Notes: generated by a model from the letters alone, not told the origin. Counted from the stretch's first letter, positions 43,106 through 53,260 are shown. The stretch is DNA of 64,000 bases from Muricoccus roseus (GCF_900141905.1 NZ_FQZF01000020.1:33758-97757); one strand, 5' to 3'. Numbers and translations: made by a program.

Positions 43106-44151
43106 TGGCTGTCTCCTCCCGCGGGCTCTACCTGCGCGTCGGCATCCTCATCCTCGCCGGGCTGGCGCTGGCGGTGGGCTTCGTCCTCTTCTTCACCGCC
43201 GGCAAACTTGGCCGGAACACCAAGACCTTCGAGACCTATATCCGCGAGAGCGTGCAGGGGCTGGATATCGGCGCCGCCGTCCGGTTCCGCGGCGTGCAGC
43301 TGGGCCAGGTGACGGAGATCAACCTCGTGGCGACGGAATACCCGCCGCCGGCGGGCGCCTTCTCCACCGCCTACCAGCGCGTGATCGTGCGCTTCGCCCT
43401 GGACCTCGCGAGGCTGCGTGACACGCCGGATACCGAGCGCGCCGTGGAGATCGGCCTGCGTGCCCGGCTGGCGAGCACGGGCATCACCGGCGTGGGCTAT
43501 CTGGAGCTGGATTTCGCCGATCCCGAGCGCTTCCCGCTGGAAGCGGTGCCCTGGACCCCCGCGAACCCCGTGATACCCGCCATTCCCAGCACGGTGGCCC
43601 AGGTGACGTCGGTGGCCGAGCAGCTCGCGCTGCGGATCAGCAACCTGCCGATCGAGCAGATCCTGACGGACATGGCCGGGCTGCTGACCGACCTGAGGCG
43701 GCAGGTCAATGACGGCGATGTCGCCCAGACCTCGCGCGCCGCGACGGAAACCCTGGACACCCTGCGGCAGGCGGTGAACGACCTGAACCTCGCCGCCTTG
43801 TCCAACGACCTGCGGGGCACGCTGGCCGAGGCCCGCGGCACCATCGCCGATGCCCGTTCCGTGATTGGCGGGCCCGAGGTGAGGGGGACGCTGCGCAACG
43901 CCAACGCGGCCATGGAGCGCCTGCAGGCCGGGCTGCAGCGCCTGCCCGGAGCCATCGCGCAGGTGGAGCAGGCTGCGCGGTCGGTCAGCAACACGGTGGG
44001 CGACATCAATGGCGACCTGACGCCGACCCTGCGCGACCTGCGCGCGGCCTCGGGCAGCCTGCGGGACACGACGGAGCTGCTGCGGCGCTCGCCGGGCGCC
44101 GCCATCCTGGCCCCGCCGCCACCGGCACCTGATTACACGAGGAGGCGCTGA
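43105..44151 (+). CDS. mlaD: MlaD-type MCE domain substrate-binding protein
   Basis: 348 residues. One N-terminal membrane helix (ILILAGLALAVGFVLFFTAG) anchors a periplasmic MCE domain (about 38-130; ESVQGLDIGAAVRFRGVQLGQVTEI in parts). Residues ~165-330 are helical and probably coiled (ISNLPIEQILTDMAGLLTDL, RGTLAEARGTIADARS), as in longer MCE proteins that form tubes or needles. It is longer than E. coli MlaD (about 180). The end is proline-rich. Confidence 0.92.
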   Translation: MAVSSRGLYLRVGILILAGLALAVGFVLFFTAGKLGRNTKTFETYIRESVQGLDIGAAVRFRGVQLGQVTEINLVATEYPPPAGAFSTAYQRVIVRFALDLARLRDTPDTERAVEIGLRARLASTGITGVGYLELDFADPERFPLEAVPWTPANPVIPAIPSTVAQVTSVAEQLALRISNLPIEQILTDMAGLLTDLRRQVNDGDVAQTSRAATETLDTLRQAVNDLNLAALSNDLRGTLAEARGTIADARSVIGGPEVRGTLRNANAAMERLQAGLQRLPGAIAQVEQAARSVSNTVGDINGDLTPTLRDLRAASGSLRDTTELLRRSPGAAILAPPPPAPDYTRRR

Positions 44152-44768
44152 TGCAGCGACGCATGCTTCTGGGGGCGGGCCTCGCCCTGCCCATCGGCCT
44201 GAGCGCCTGTTCCGTGGTGAACCAGGACTATGTGGAACCGAGGCGTTACCCGCTGGCCCCGCGCCGGCCCGAGGGTATGCCGCGCCGCTCCGGCCGCCGG
44301 ACCGTGCTGATGCGCCTGACCCGCGCCGCGCCGGGCCTGGACAGCCGTCTGCTCCGCTCGATCCGGGCGGACGGGACGGAAGCGCTGGAATACTACGCCG
44401 AGTGGACCGCGCCGCCCGCCGAGGCCGCCGAGGAATCCCTGCGCCGCTGGATCACCGATTCCGGCCTCTTCGCCGCCGTGCTCGCCCCCGGCACGCGGGG
44501 CGATGCCGACCTGTTGCTGGAGAGCGAACTCGTCGCCCTGCATGTCGATCTCGGCCGGGGCGTGGCGGTGGCAGGGATGAGCGTGGTGCTGCTGCGCCAG
44601 ACGAGCCAGTTCGGCACGCGGGTCGTCGCCCAGTTCGCCGAGACCGCGACCGTGCCCGTGCCGCCCGACCGCCCTCTGGGCCCGGATGCACTGGCCGCCG
44701 GCATGGTAGCGGCGCTGGCCGGGGTGCTCGGGCGGCTGGAGAACGACCTCATCCCGCACGCGCGGTAG
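44151..44768 (+). CDS. ABC-type transport auxiliary lipoprotein (PqiC-like)
   Basis: 205 residues with a lipobox LSAC (Cys20) after a twin-arginine-like start MQRRMLLGAGLALPIG. The domain resembles ABC_trans_aux/PqiC (VLMRLTRAAPGLDSRLLRSI, YYAEWTAPPAEAAEESLRRW, LLLESELVALHVD), which accompanies MCE transporters in place of MlaC. It likely sits on the outer membrane and links to MlaD (inference). Its ATG overlaps the mlaD stop by one base. Confidence 0.82.
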   Translation: MQRRMLLGAGLALPIGLSACSVVNQDYVEPRRYPLAPRRPEGMPRRSGRRTVLMRLTRAAPGLDSRLLRSIRADGTEALEYYAEWTAPPAEAAEESLRRWITDSGLFAAVLAPGTRGDADLLLESELVALHVDLGRGVAVAGMSVVLLRQTSQFGTRVVAQFAETATVPVPPDRPLGPDALAAGMVAALAGVLGRLENDLIPHAR

Positions 44769-44788
44769 CGCTACGGCGGAAGGATCGG

Positions 44789-44812
44789 CCGGGCCACCCT
44801 CCGGAGGCCCGG
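44789..44812. terminator. Hairpin after mla operon
   Basis: CCGGGCC and GGCCCGG form a 7-bp stem, with a CTCCGGAG palindrome in the loop, 20 bp after the lipoprotein stop. There is no T-run. It probably ends the operon. Further small stems (44859-44874, 44877-44893) lie before the next gene. Confidence 0.45.
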
Positions 44813-44920
44813 AAGAAAATGCCGCCCCGTTAAGGATTCGATCAGCCTTGTTGCGTCAGTCTCAAAACAGAGACAGGGCGCCAGAATAGCGCCGTTCCTG
44901 AGACAGCTGGGACGGATGCC

Positions 44921-45631
44921 ATGGACCGCCGGACAGATACCTGGGACGAGGTTTGGGCGGAGTACGACGCCCGGCAGACCCGTCGCGTTCCGCGGACCTC
45001 CCCGAGCGCGGGCCGGCCGGACCCGCTCCCTTCAGCCTGGGAGGCGGCGAGCCCTCCGCCTGGGGTGTCCGCCCCGCCCCGACGGATCCGTCTGCTGCGG
45101 CAGCTCGTGCCGGCCGTTCTGGCGGCGCTGCTGCTCCTGGGTGCATGGCTCGCGCTGCCCTGGCTGCTGGCTGTGCGGATCTCCATTCCTCTCGGCCAGG
45201 GCGACGCGCCCGGCCTCCTGCGGCAGTTCGACAGGCCCGCGGCCATGGCCAGCCTCCGGGCCGGACTGGCGGCGCAGGTTCCGGAGGGCGCAGGCGACGG
45301 CGCGCAACGCTTCCTGACCGACATGGCGCAGCGGATGGCCGATTCCTGGGCCCGGCCCGAAAGCGTGGCGGCCTGGCTGGCGGCCCGCTCGCGCCCCGGC
45401 CGGGTGGAGGACGGCATGGTGGCCCTCTCCCATCTGCGGTCGGCCCGGCCTCTTGGTCTGGCTTCCTTCCGGCTGGAATACGGCCCAGCCCAGGGGGAGG
45501 GCGGCGTTTCCTTCGATCTGGCCTGGCAGGGCGACGGTTTCCGCGTCACTGGGCTCCGCTTCCTGGACCAGCCGCCGCGGCCGCTCCCCGCGCCTCCGAC
45601 CCTGCGCGCCCCGGTGCTGGCGATGCGGTGA
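44921..45631 (+). CDS. DUF2939 family membrane protein
   Basis: 236 residues. A proline-rich cytoplasmic lead of ~55 residues comes before one membrane helix (LVPAVLAALLLLGAWLALPWLL), then a periplasmic DUF2939-type domain (ISIPLGQGDAPGLLRQFDRPA in parts; FRLEYGPAQGEGGVSFDLAWQG). The family has no known function. It is separated from the mla operon by a probable terminator and from the next gene by element copy D. Confidence 0.75.
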   Translation: MDRRTDTWDEVWAEYDARQTRRVPRTSPSAGRPDPLPSAWEAASPPPGVSAPPRRIRLLRQLVPAVLAALLLLGAWLALPWLLAVRISIPLGQGDAPGLLRQFDRPAAMASLRAGLAAQVPEGAGDGAQRFLTDMAQRMADSWARPESVAAWLAARSRPGRVEDGMVALSHLRSARPLGLASFRLEYGPAQGEGGVSFDLAWQGDGFRVTGLRFLDQPPRPLPAPPTLRAPVLAMR

Positions 45632-45687
45632 GAGGAGGGGCGAGGCCCCGAACAGGGGGATCTTCGCCTTTTCTGATCGGTCAGTCT

Positions 45688-45940
45688 GTCCCAGGGAGAG
45701 GAAAAAGGAATTCTTCCTCTCCCCGGACCCGTCGAAGGCAGTGCCTTCGACCCATCATCTTCTTCTTCAAGTTTGGAATCATGGGGCTGACGGTGCGCCT
45801 CGGGTCCACGACCCGAGGCGACTGCAAGCGCAGGACCAATCCCCTTGAACCAGAGACCCGTTCGATCCGGGGTATCCACGGCAGTCAGAGGGGGTTCCAA
45901 GGGCCTCAGGCCCTTGGCGGGTCGAGGGCGGAGCCCTCAA
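45688..45940 (+). repeat. Dispersed structured intergenic element, copy D with extra hairpin
   Basis: Fills the 330-bp gap between two convergent genes. Hairpin 1 (45694-45723) has arms GGGAGAGGAA / TTCCTCTCCC. An added hairpin (45731-45751), arms GTCGAAGGCA / TGCCTTCGAC, replaces a CTCACC tract of the other copies, so the distance to hairpin 2 is 69 nt, 17 more than usual. Hairpin 2 is at 45796-45820 (loop CAC), hairpin 3 at 45897-45917 and hairpin 4 at 45924-45938, arms GAGGGC / GCCCTC. GGTATCCACGGCAGTC is present. Confidence 0.9.
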
Positions 45941-45961
45941 ACGGGAAACCCCTAAACGGGA

Positions 45962-48298
45962 TCAGGCGGCGCGGGCCGTTTCCAGTGCTTTCCAGACCAC
46001 CTCGGGCGTCGCCGGCATGTCGAGATGCGTGATCCCGTCCTGCGAAAGCGCATCGACTAGCGCGTTCATCAGCGCGGGGGGCGAACCCACCGCGCCGGCC
46101 TCTCCGGCCCCCTTCACGCCCAGCGGATTGGTCAGGCAGGGAATGGAGAGCAGCGAGACCTCGATCTCCGGCAGGTCGCCGGCGCGCGGCAGCGCGTAGT
46201 CCATGAAGGAGGCGGAGAGGAGCTGGCCGCTTTCGGGATCATAGGCCGTGCGCTCCAGCATGGCCTGGCCGATCCCCTGGGCCACGCCGCCATGCACCTG
46301 CCCGCGCACGATCAGCGGGTTCAGCGCATGGCCCACATCGTCCGTCACGATGTAGCGCAGCACCGCGATCAGCCCCGTATCCGGATCGACCTCGATCTCC
46401 GCGACATGGCAGCCATTGGGGAAGGTGTGCTTGGGGATGGCGGCGATCTCGGCGGCGTCCAGCAGCGTGACGGATTCGCCGCGGGCCGCGCGCGCCTGCT
46501 GCGCCTGGGCGAGTTCGAGGATCCCGATGGCTCGGTCCGTGCCGGCGATCGCGAAGCGCCCGCCCTCGAACTCGATATCGGCAGGCGAGGCTTCGAGCGC
46601 CTCGGAGGCGGCCTGCTTGCCCTTCTCGATCACGGTGGCGGTGGTGGCGAGTAGAGCCGTGCCCTCGGAATAGAGGGAGCGCGCGCCGCCGGTGCCGCCG
46701 CCGGTCGGGATCTCGTCGGAATCGCCCTGGATGACGCGGATCTTCTCGACCGGGATGCCCAGCTCATTCGCCGTGATCATGACATAGGCCGTCTCATGGC
46801 CCTGGCCGGTGGACTGGGTGCCGACCAGCACCTCCACCATCCCATCCTTCGCGAAGCGCACCTCGGCGCGCTCGCTGTCGGAGCCGCCCGTGGCTTCGAG
46901 GTAGTAGGCGAGGCCGATGCCGCGCCGCTTGCCGCGCGCGGCGGCCTCGGCGCGGCGCGCGGGGAAGCCGGCCCAGTCGATCTGCTCGAGAGCGTGGTCC
47001 ATCACCTGCACGAACTCGCCGGAATCATAGGTCTGGCCGACAGGCGTGGTGTGCGGCATGGCCGAGGCCGGCACCATGTTGCGGCGGCGGATCTCGATGC
47101 GGTCGATCCCCGTCTCACGCGCAGCGGCGTCGATCAGCCGCTCCACGAGGTAGTTGGATTCCGGCCGCCCGGCGCCACGATAGGCATCCACCGGAACGGT
47201 GTTGGTGAGCACGCCGATGACGTTGGCGTGGATGGCCCTGAAGCCATAGACGCTGGCCAGCACCTTGGTGCCCGCCGCCGTGGGGATATAGGGGCCGTAG
47301 TTCGAGAGATAGGCGCCCATATTGGCGTAGTTCTTGGTGCGCATCGCCAGGAACCGGCCGTCCTTGTCGAGCGCCAGCTCGCCGGTGGTGATGTTGTCGC
47401 GCCCATGCGTGTCGGAGAGGAAGGCCTCGGTGCGCTCGCTCGTCCAGCGCACGGGCCGGCCGGTGCGGCGCGCGCCCATCATGCAGAGGGCGTATTCGGG
47501 ATAGGTGAAGATCTTCATCCCGAAGCCGCCGCCCACATCGGGGGTGACGACGCGCAGGCTTTCTGCGGGGAGGCCGAAGACGGCGGCCAGCGTGCTCTTC
47601 AGCGGCCAGCTTCCCTGCGTGCCGGCATGCAGCGTGAACCGCCCGCTCGCCGCGTCGTATTCCGCGATGGCCGCGCGGCCTTCCATGGAGGCAACGACGA
47701 TGCGGTTGTTGACGATGGTCAGCCGGGTGACATGCTCGGCTTCGGCGAAGAGGCGGTCGGTCTCGGCGCGGTTGCCGGTCTCCCAGTCGAAGACGATGTT
47801 GTCCTTCACCTCCGGCCAGACCAGCGGCTGGCCCGGCTGGGTGGCGGCGGCCAGGTCCGTAACCGAAGGCAGGGTCTCGTAATCCACCAGGATGGCCTCG
47901 GCGGCGTCACGGGCCGCGCCATGGCTCTCGGCGACGATGAAGGCCACGGGGTCGCCCACATGGCGGACGAAGCCGTCGGCCAGCGCCCCGCGCGGGGTGT
48001 TGCCGTGCGGCGTGCCGTCGCGGTTCTTCATGGGGATGGCGCAGGGGATCTCGCCCAGCCCCTCGGCCTTCCAGTCCTCGCCCGTGAGGATGGCCAGCAC
48101 CCCCGGGATGCGGGCCGCCTCGCTCGTGTCGATCGAGAGGATGCGCGCATGGGCGTGCGGGGAGCGCAGGATATGGCCGACCGCCGCGCCGGCGGCGACG
48201 CCCTGGGGCACGAGGTCGTCCGTGTAGCGGCCGCCGCCCTTGAGGAGGCGGGGATCCTCTACCCGGCGCAGGGGCTGGCTGAGTCCGAACTTCGCCAT
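45962..48298 (-). CDS. Xanthine dehydrogenase-family molybdopterin-binding (large) subunit
   Basis: 778 residues, CoxL/XdhB-type molybdenum hydroxylase large subunit. The N-terminal domain begins RVEDPRLLKGGGRYTDDL; cofactor-binding stretches include VTPDVGGGFGMK, VDAYRGAGRPES, VGTQSTGQGHETAY, and the catalytic glutamate lies in VKGAGEAGAVGSP. AYRGAGR rather than AYRCSFR argues against true form I CO dehydrogenase. The substrate is unknown. Start 48298 has GGAGG upstream. The FAD and [2Fe-2S] subunits normally encoded beside it are absent here. Confidence 0.9.
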   Translation of the reverse strand: MAKFGLSQPLRRVEDPRLLKGGGRYTDDLVPQGVAAGAAVGHILRSPHAHARILSIDTSEAARIPGVLAILTGEDWKAEGLGEIPCAIPMKNRDGTPHGNTPRGALADGFVRHVGDPVAFIVAESHGAARDAAEAILVDYETLPSVTDLAAATQPGQPLVWPEVKDNIVFDWETGNRAETDRLFAEAEHVTRLTIVNNRIVVASMEGRAAIAEYDAASGRFTLHAGTQGSWPLKSTLAAVFGLPAESLRVVTPDVGGGFGMKIFTYPEYALCMMGARRTGRPVRWTSERTEAFLSDTHGRDNITTGELALDKDGRFLAMRTKNYANMGAYLSNYGPYIPTAAGTKVLASVYGFRAIHANVIGVLTNTVPVDAYRGAGRPESNYLVERLIDAAARETGIDRIEIRRRNMVPASAMPHTTPVGQTYDSGEFVQVMDHALEQIDWAGFPARRAEAAARGKRRGIGLAYYLEATGGSDSERAEVRFAKDGMVEVLVGTQSTGQGHETAYVMITANELGIPVEKIRVIQGDSDEIPTGGGTGGARSLYSEGTALLATTATVIEKGKQAASEALEASPADIEFEGGRFAIAGTDRAIGILELAQAQQARAARGESVTLLDAAEIAAIPKHTFPNGCHVAEIEVDPDTGLIAVLRYIVTDDVGHALNPLIVRGQVHGGVAQGIGQAMLERTAYDPESGQLLSASFMDYALPRAGDLPEIEVSLLSIPCLTNPLGVKGAGEAGAVGSPPALMNALVDALSQDGITHLDMPATPEVVWKALETARAA

Positions 48299-48409
48299 GA
48301 CACGCTCCTCCGTGAACTCGCGGGCCGGATCATGCGTGAGGCGCCGCGGAGCGGGAAGGGGGGAAGCGAAACGGCCCACGCCGGGGGGCGCGGGCCGTTT
48401 CTTGGCCGA

Positions 48410-51400
48410 TCAGTGCTGGTCGGCGGGCGTGCCGGTGGAGGGCGGGCCGACCCTGGGTTCGCGGGGGCCGAACCAGCCCTTCACCCGCTCACGCACGGAC
48501 TGGAACACGACATAGAGCATCGGGATCATGAAGATGCCGATGATCGAGGCCGCGAGCATGCCGCCGAAGACGGGCGTGCCTACCGCACGGCGGGAGACCG
48601 CCGCCGCCCCCGTCGCCGTCACCAGCGGCACGAGGCCGAGGACGAAGGCGATGGAGGTCATCATCACGGCGCGGAACCGCAGCCTTGCGCCTTCGGCCGC
48701 GGCTTCGCGGATCGGCATGCCGCGTTCGCGCGCCTCCTTGGCGAATTCGATGATGAGGATGCCGTTCTTCGCCGCCAGTGCGATCAGCACGACCAGCCCG
48801 ATCTGGGCATAGATGTCGAGGCTGAGCTTGCCGAGCAGGATGGCGATGAAGGACCCTAGCACGCCGACCGCGATGGAGAGCAGCACGGGGACCGGGATGG
48901 TCCAGCTTTCATAGAGCGCAACGAGGAAGAGATAGGCGAAAAGGACGGCGAGGGCGAGGATATAGGCCGTCTGCCCCGTCGCCAGCTTTTCCTGATAGGC
49001 CGTGCCGGTCCAGGCATAGCCGTAGCCATTGGGCAGCACGCGGTTCGAGATCTGCTCCATCGCCGCCAGGGCCTGGCCGGAGGAGATGCCCGGCTTGGGG
49101 GCGCCGTTGATCGAGATGGCGCGGTAGTTGTTGTAGCGGAAGATCGTCTGCGGCCCGAGCACGGAGCGCAACTCCGCGAAGGCCCGCAGCGGCACCATGT
49201 CGCCGCCGTTGTTGCGGACATAGAGGCGCCAGATGTCGTCGATGTCGTTGCGGTCCCGCGCCTCGGCCTGGATGTTCACCTGCCAGACGCGGCCATAGAG
49301 GTTGAAGTCGTTGACATAGATGCCGCCCAGCGCCGCCTGCAGGGTGGTGAAGACGCTGCTGATGGGCACGCCCAGCGCCTGCGCCTTGTCGCGGTCCACC
49401 TCCAGGAAGAGGGAGGGGTTGTTGGCGGCGAAGGTGGAGAACACCGCCGTCAGGTTCGGGTCCCCGTTCGCGGGCACGATCAGGCCGTTCATGGCGGCGG
49501 CCAGGTCGTTGATGTCGCGGCCCTGGTAGTCCTGCAGGATGTATTCGAAGCCGCCGCCCGTGCCGAGGCCGATGATCGGCGGCAGGTTGAAGGCGAAGAC
49601 ATTCGCTGTGCGGATCGACTGGGTGGCGCCGAAGACCCGCCCGATGGCCGCCTGAACGCTGTTCGCCACCCCCTCGCGGTCCGCGAAGGGCTTCATCCGC
49701 ACCACCATGAAGGCCGAGTTGGACTGCGCGCCGCCATCGATCAGCGAGAAGCCGACGATGCCGAGCGTGCCCTGCACCGAGGGGATGGGGCGCACGATCT
49801 CCTCGATCTGGCGCACCACCTCGCGCGTGCGGCTCACGCTCGCGCCCGGAGGAAGCTGGGCCTGGATGAAGAAGGCGCCCTGGTCTTCCTGCGGCAGGAA
49901 GCCGGTCGGCGTCACCTTGCTGATCGTCCAGATGCCGAAGCCGAAGCCGGCGGTCAGCAGCAGCGAGAGGAAGGAGACGCGCACCAGCCGGCGCACCCCG
50001 CCCGCATAGCGGTCCCGCGTCCAGTCGATCCCGCGCATGACATAGCCGATGGGGCCGCGCCGCGGGCCGTGATGCGGCTTGAGGATGATGGCGCAGAGGG
50101 CGGGCGAGAGGGTCAGGGCGTTGATGGCCGAGATGACCATCGAGGCCGAGATGGTGACCGCGAACTGCCGGAACAGCTCGCCCGACAGGCCGGGGATGAA
50201 GGCGATCGGGACGAAGACCGAGAGGAGGACAAGGGTGATGGCGATGATCGGCGCCGTGATCTCCGACATCGCCTTCTTCGTGGCGTCGGGGACGGAGAGC
50301 TCGGGGTGCTCCTCCATCACGCGTTCCACGTTCTCGACCACCACGATCGCATCGTCCACCACGATGCCGATGGCGAGCACCATGGCCAGCAGGGAGACGG
50401 TGTTCGCCGAGTAGCCGAGGCCGAGCAGGATGATGAAGGCGCCGATGAGGCTGACCGGCACCGCGATGGTCGGGATGATCGTGGCCCGCCAGCTTCCGAG
50501 GAAGAGGTAGACCACCAGCACGACGAGGACGAAGGCCTCCAGCAGGGTCTTGATGACCTCGTGGATCGTCTCGTTCACGAAGTCCGAGCTGTCGTAGAAC
50601 ACCACCGTGTCCAGGCCCTGCGGGAAGCGGACCTTCAGCTCGTCGATGCGCTGGCGCACGGCGGTGGAGACCTGCACCGCATTCGCGCCGGGGGCCAGAT
50701 ACATGCCGAAGGCGATGGCGGGCTGGCCGTTGTAGCGGTTCTCCGTGTCCATGTTGGCCGCGCCGATCTCGACGCGCGCCACATCCTTCACGCGGAGCAC
50801 CGAGCCGTCCTGATTGGCGCGGACGACGATGTTGCCGAATTCCTCCGGCGTCTGGAGGCGCCCCCGGGTCTCCAGGTTGATCTGGAAGGACTGGTCGTCC
50901 CCGATGGGCCGTCCGCCAAGCCGGCCCACCGCCGCCTGGACGTTCTGCGCCTGGATCGCCGCGATGACGTCCTGCGGCGTCATGTTCAGGCTGATCAGCC
51001 GGTCCGTCTCGAACCAGATGCGCATGGAGTAGTCCTGCGCACCGAACACGTTCACCTGGCCGACGCCGGCGACGCGGGCCAGGTCGTCCAGCATGTTGAT
51101 GGTGAAGTAGTTGGAGAGGAAGAGCGGGTCGAGCGCCGGGTCGGTCGCGTAGAGGAAGCCGAACATCAGCACGGCGGAGGACTGCTTGCGCACCGTCACG
51201 CCGCTGCGCTGCACCTCCTGCGGCAGGCGCGCCATGGCGGCCTGGACGCGGTTGTTCACGTTCACCGTCGCCAGGTCGGGGTCGGTGCCGAGCTGGAAGG
51301 AGACGTTCAGGGTGTAGGTGCCGTCATTGGCGGAGTTGGAGCGCATGTAGATCATGCGGTCCACGCCGTTGATCTGGCCCTCCAGCACCTGGCCGATGGT

Positions 51401-51580
51401 CTGCTCCACCACCGTGGCCGAGGCGCCGGGGTAGCGCGCGGCGACCGAGACCTGGGGCGGCACGATGTCCGGGAACTGGGACACCGGGATGCGGATGAGC
51501 GAGATCGCGCCCGCGATGAGCGTGAGCAGGGCGATGACGATCGCCAGCCTGGGGCGATCGACGAAGGTTCCGGAGATCAT
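48410..51580 (-). CDS. RND multidrug efflux permease (HAE1/AcrB family)
   Basis: 1056-residue inner-membrane proton-driven pump. Seen are TM1 ([18 protein letters not shown]), [20 protein letters not shown], the TM4 proton relay [20 protein letters not shown] with Asp-Asp, and 12 membrane segments in two halves with periplasmic loops. [21 protein letters not shown] fits the HAE1 group. The adaptor gene is upstream with 6 bp between. No outer-membrane factor is encoded here. Confidence 0.94.
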   Translation of the reverse strand: MISGTFVDRPRLAIVIALLTLIAGAISLIRIPVSQFPDIVPPQVSVAARYPGASATVVEQTIGQVLEGQINGVDRMIYMRSNSANDGTYTLNVSFQLGTDPDLATVNVNNRVQAAMARLPQEVQRSGVTVRKQSSAVLMFGFLYATDPALDPLFLSNYFTINMLDDLARVAGVGQVNVFGAQDYSMRIWFETDRLISLNMTPQDVIAAIQAQNVQAAVGRLGGRPIGDDQSFQINLETRGRLQTPEEFGNIVVRANQDGSVLRVKDVARVEIGAANMDTENRYNGQPAIAFGMYLAPGANAVQVSTAVRQRIDELKVRFPQGLDTVVFYDSSDFVNETIHEVIKTLLEAFVLVVLVVYLFLGSWRATIIPTIAVPVSLIGAFIILLGLGYSANTVSLLAMVLAIGIVVDDAIVVVENVERVMEEHPELSVPDATKKAMSEITAPIIAITLVLLSVFVPIAFIPGLSGELFRQFAVTISASMVISAINALTLSPALCAIILKPHHGPRRGPIGYVMRGIDWTRDRYAGGVRRLVRVSFLSLLLTAGFGFGIWTISKVTPTGFLPQEDQGAFFIQAQLPPGASVSRTREVVRQIEEIVRPIPSVQGTLGIVGFSLIDGGAQSNSAFMVVRMKPFADREGVANSVQAAIGRVFGATQSIRTANVFAFNLPPIIGLGTGGGFEYILQDYQGRDINDLAAAMNGLIVPANGDPNLTAVFSTFAANNPSLFLEVDRDKAQALGVPISSVFTTLQAALGGIYVNDFNLYGRVWQVNIQAEARDRNDIDDIWRLYVRNNGGDMVPLRAFAELRSVLGPQTIFRYNNYRAISINGAPKPGISSGQALAAMEQISNRVLPNGYGYAWTGTAYQEKLATGQTAYILALAVLFAYLFLVALYESWTIPVPVLLSIAVGVLGSFIAILLGKLSLDIYAQIGLVVLIALAAKNGILIIEFAKEARERGMPIREAAAEGARLRFRAVMMTSIAFVLGLVPLVTATGAAAVSRRAVGTPVFGGMLAASIIGIFMIPMLYVVFQSVRERVKGWFGPREPRVGPPSTGTPADQH

Positions 51581-51586
51581 CGGGGC

Positions 51587-53008
51587 TTACCGGCCGGAGC
51601 CGGGCTGGCTGGCGGCGGGGGTGTTCGCCGTGGGCTGGCTGGTGCCGGGGTTGCCGGTGTTCGGCGCCGCCGGGGCGCCCGGCGGGGATCCGCCCGCGCC
51701 GGCCGGGCCGCCCTGGGCGGTTCCCTGGTTCTGCCCGCCCGGGGCCGCGCTGGCCGGGGCATTGCCGGCGGCCGCGTTGCCCGCGCCAGCGGCCGGCGCC
51801 GCGCCGCCCTGCGCGGGCGGCGCGCCGGGCGGGGGCGAGGCGGGGGCGGCGTTGACCTGCTGGCCTGGCCGCACGCGCTGGATCCCCTCGACGATCACCT
51901 TGTCGCCGGGGTTTAGCCCTTCCTCAACCACGGCGGTCTGGGGCGTGTTGCGGCCGAGTCGCAGATTCCGGCGCTGGGCCTTGCCTTCGGCGTCCACGAT
52001 GAAGGCGTAGCTGCCCTGCTGGTCCTGCAGCACTGCAGCTCGCGGTATTGTGATAGCGAGTACGGGCTCCACGCCTTCGACGAAAACGGTCACGAACTGG
52101 CCGTCGATTAGGGCGCGGTCGCCCCCCTCGCGCGGCGGATTTGGAACCCGGGCGCGGACGAGGATGCTGTCGGTCGCGCGGTTGATCTGGTTGTCGATGA
52201 ACTCGATCCGCCCGACATCGGGATAGGTCTTGCCGTCCGCGGTGCGGAAGCGGACCTGCACCGCCTCGACCCCGCCGCGCGAGGCGTAGCGGTCCCGCAT
52301 CTCCAGCGCCTGGCGCTGCGAGACGGGGAAGGAGACGCGCATCGGGTCCTGGCTGACGATGATGGCCAGCGTGCCGGTGCTGGGGCCCACCACATTGCCG
52401 ATGGTCACGTTGGTGCGGCCAATCTTCCCGTCGATTGGCGAGGCGATCTCGGTGTAGCCGAGATTCACCTCGGCGGCGCGGGCGGCGGCGCGGGCGGCGA
52501 TGAGCTGGGCATTCGCCGTGCGCTCCTGCGCGACCGCGTTATCGAGCGCCACGCGCGTGCCGGCGCCGCTCCGGGTCAGCTCCTGCGCGCGGGACAGGGT
52601 GACGCGCGCATTGGCTACCTCCGCCTCCGCCGAGGCCACATTGGCCTGGGCGCGCGCGAATTCCGCCTCATAGGTCTGGCGCTCGATCCGGTAGAGCGGG
52701 TCGCCGCGCTTCACCTCCTGGCCCTCCTGGAAGAGCCGTTCCTGGAGGAAGCCGGTGATGCGGGCGACGATCTCCACCCGCTCCACAGCTTCGACGCGGC
52801 CCACGAACTCCACGCTTTCCGTCACCGGACGGCGCGCGGCTTCCTCGACGCCGACGGCGGGCGGGCCCTGGGGGCCGAACTGGGCCAGGGCAGGCTCGGC
52901 AGCCGCCAGCATGGCAAGCAGGGGGGCGACCCGCAGGGCGGCGGGGGCGAAGCGGAATGCGGCGGCAGCAGCCGCCGGCGCAGTCCGGCGAGGATGGGGG
53001 CGGGTCAT
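51587..53008 (-). CDS. RND efflux periplasmic adaptor (membrane fusion protein)
   Basis: 473 residues. A signal-like N-terminus ends ALA-Q near residue 43. The order is beta-barrel/lipoyl half (EFVGRVEAVERVEIVARITGF), coiled-coil hairpin (~110-180, ANVASAEAEVANARVTLSRAQ), second lipoyl half (EIASPIDGKIGRTNVTIGNVVG in parts) and barrel. Residues ~400-473 are a low-complexity Pro/Ala/Gly/Gln tail. No lipobox is seen. It precedes the RND permease in one operon, divergent from the IclR regulator. Confidence 0.92.
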   Translation of the reverse strand: MTRPHPRRTAPAAAAAAFRFAPAALRVAPLLAMLAAAEPALAQFGPQGPPAVGVEEAARRPVTESVEFVGRVEAVERVEIVARITGFLQERLFQEGQEVKRGDPLYRIERQTYEAEFARAQANVASAEAEVANARVTLSRAQELTRSGAGTRVALDNAVAQERTANAQLIAARAAARAAEVNLGYTEIASPIDGKIGRTNVTIGNVVGPSTGTLAIIVSQDPMRVSFPVSQRQALEMRDRYASRGGVEAVQVRFRTADGKTYPDVGRIEFIDNQINRATDSILVRARVPNPPREGGDRALIDGQFVTVFVEGVEPVLAITIPRAAVLQDQQGSYAFIVDAEGKAQRRNLRLGRNTPQTAVVEEGLNPGDKVIVEGIQRVRPGQQVNAAPASPPPGAPPAQGGAAPAAGAGNAAAGNAPASAAPGGQNQGTAQGGPAGAGGSPPGAPAAPNTGNPGTSQPTANTPAASQPGSGR

Positions 53009-53087
53009 GAGGCGGGATGTGGCTGAACGGTCGGTAAGCTGCAAGCCGTCCTGAACCGCACGGTCCAGTCCAGAACCGGTGGCCGTA

Positions 53088-53097
53088 CCGTTAACGG
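53088..53097. promoter_or_regulatory. Palindrome between divergent adaptor and IclR genes
   Basis: CCGTTAACGG is a perfect 10-bp palindrome 80 bp upstream of the adaptor start and ~164 bp upstream of the regulator start, in the only large divergent intergenic region (252 bp) beside a regulator. It could be an IclR-type operator. The rest of the region shows nothing clear. Confidence 0.3.
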
Positions 53098-53260
53098 AAA
53101 CGTAATCGTCATTGAAAATCCTTCGCAGTTGCGCCGTGATGTTTCGCTGTGCGGATTGCACGCCTTCCGGTGGGAACACCCCATGGTCGATAGTCCGCCG
53201 CGTGGCCTGTCCCCGTTTCGGGGCTGGAAGCGTCTTCGTGCCACAAAGGGAGAACGAGTT

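Noticed and set aside
44838..44905. Small stems before the DUF2939 gene as a riboswitch
   Set aside because: Two 5-bp stems only; no known riboswitch core could be recognised.
45962..48298. Calling the hydroxylase a CO dehydrogenase (coxL)
   Set aside because: The active-site loop reads AYRGAGR rather than the AYRCSFR of form I CO dehydrogenase, and partner subunits are missing.
46796..48859. 687-codon plus-strand frame across the molybdopterin hydroxylase and RND genes
   Set aside because: Shadow of two well-supported minus-strand genes, crossing their boundary.
50069..51916. 615-codon plus-strand frame antisense to the RND pump and adaptor
   Set aside because: His/Asp-rich shadow of conserved transport genes, with no start context.
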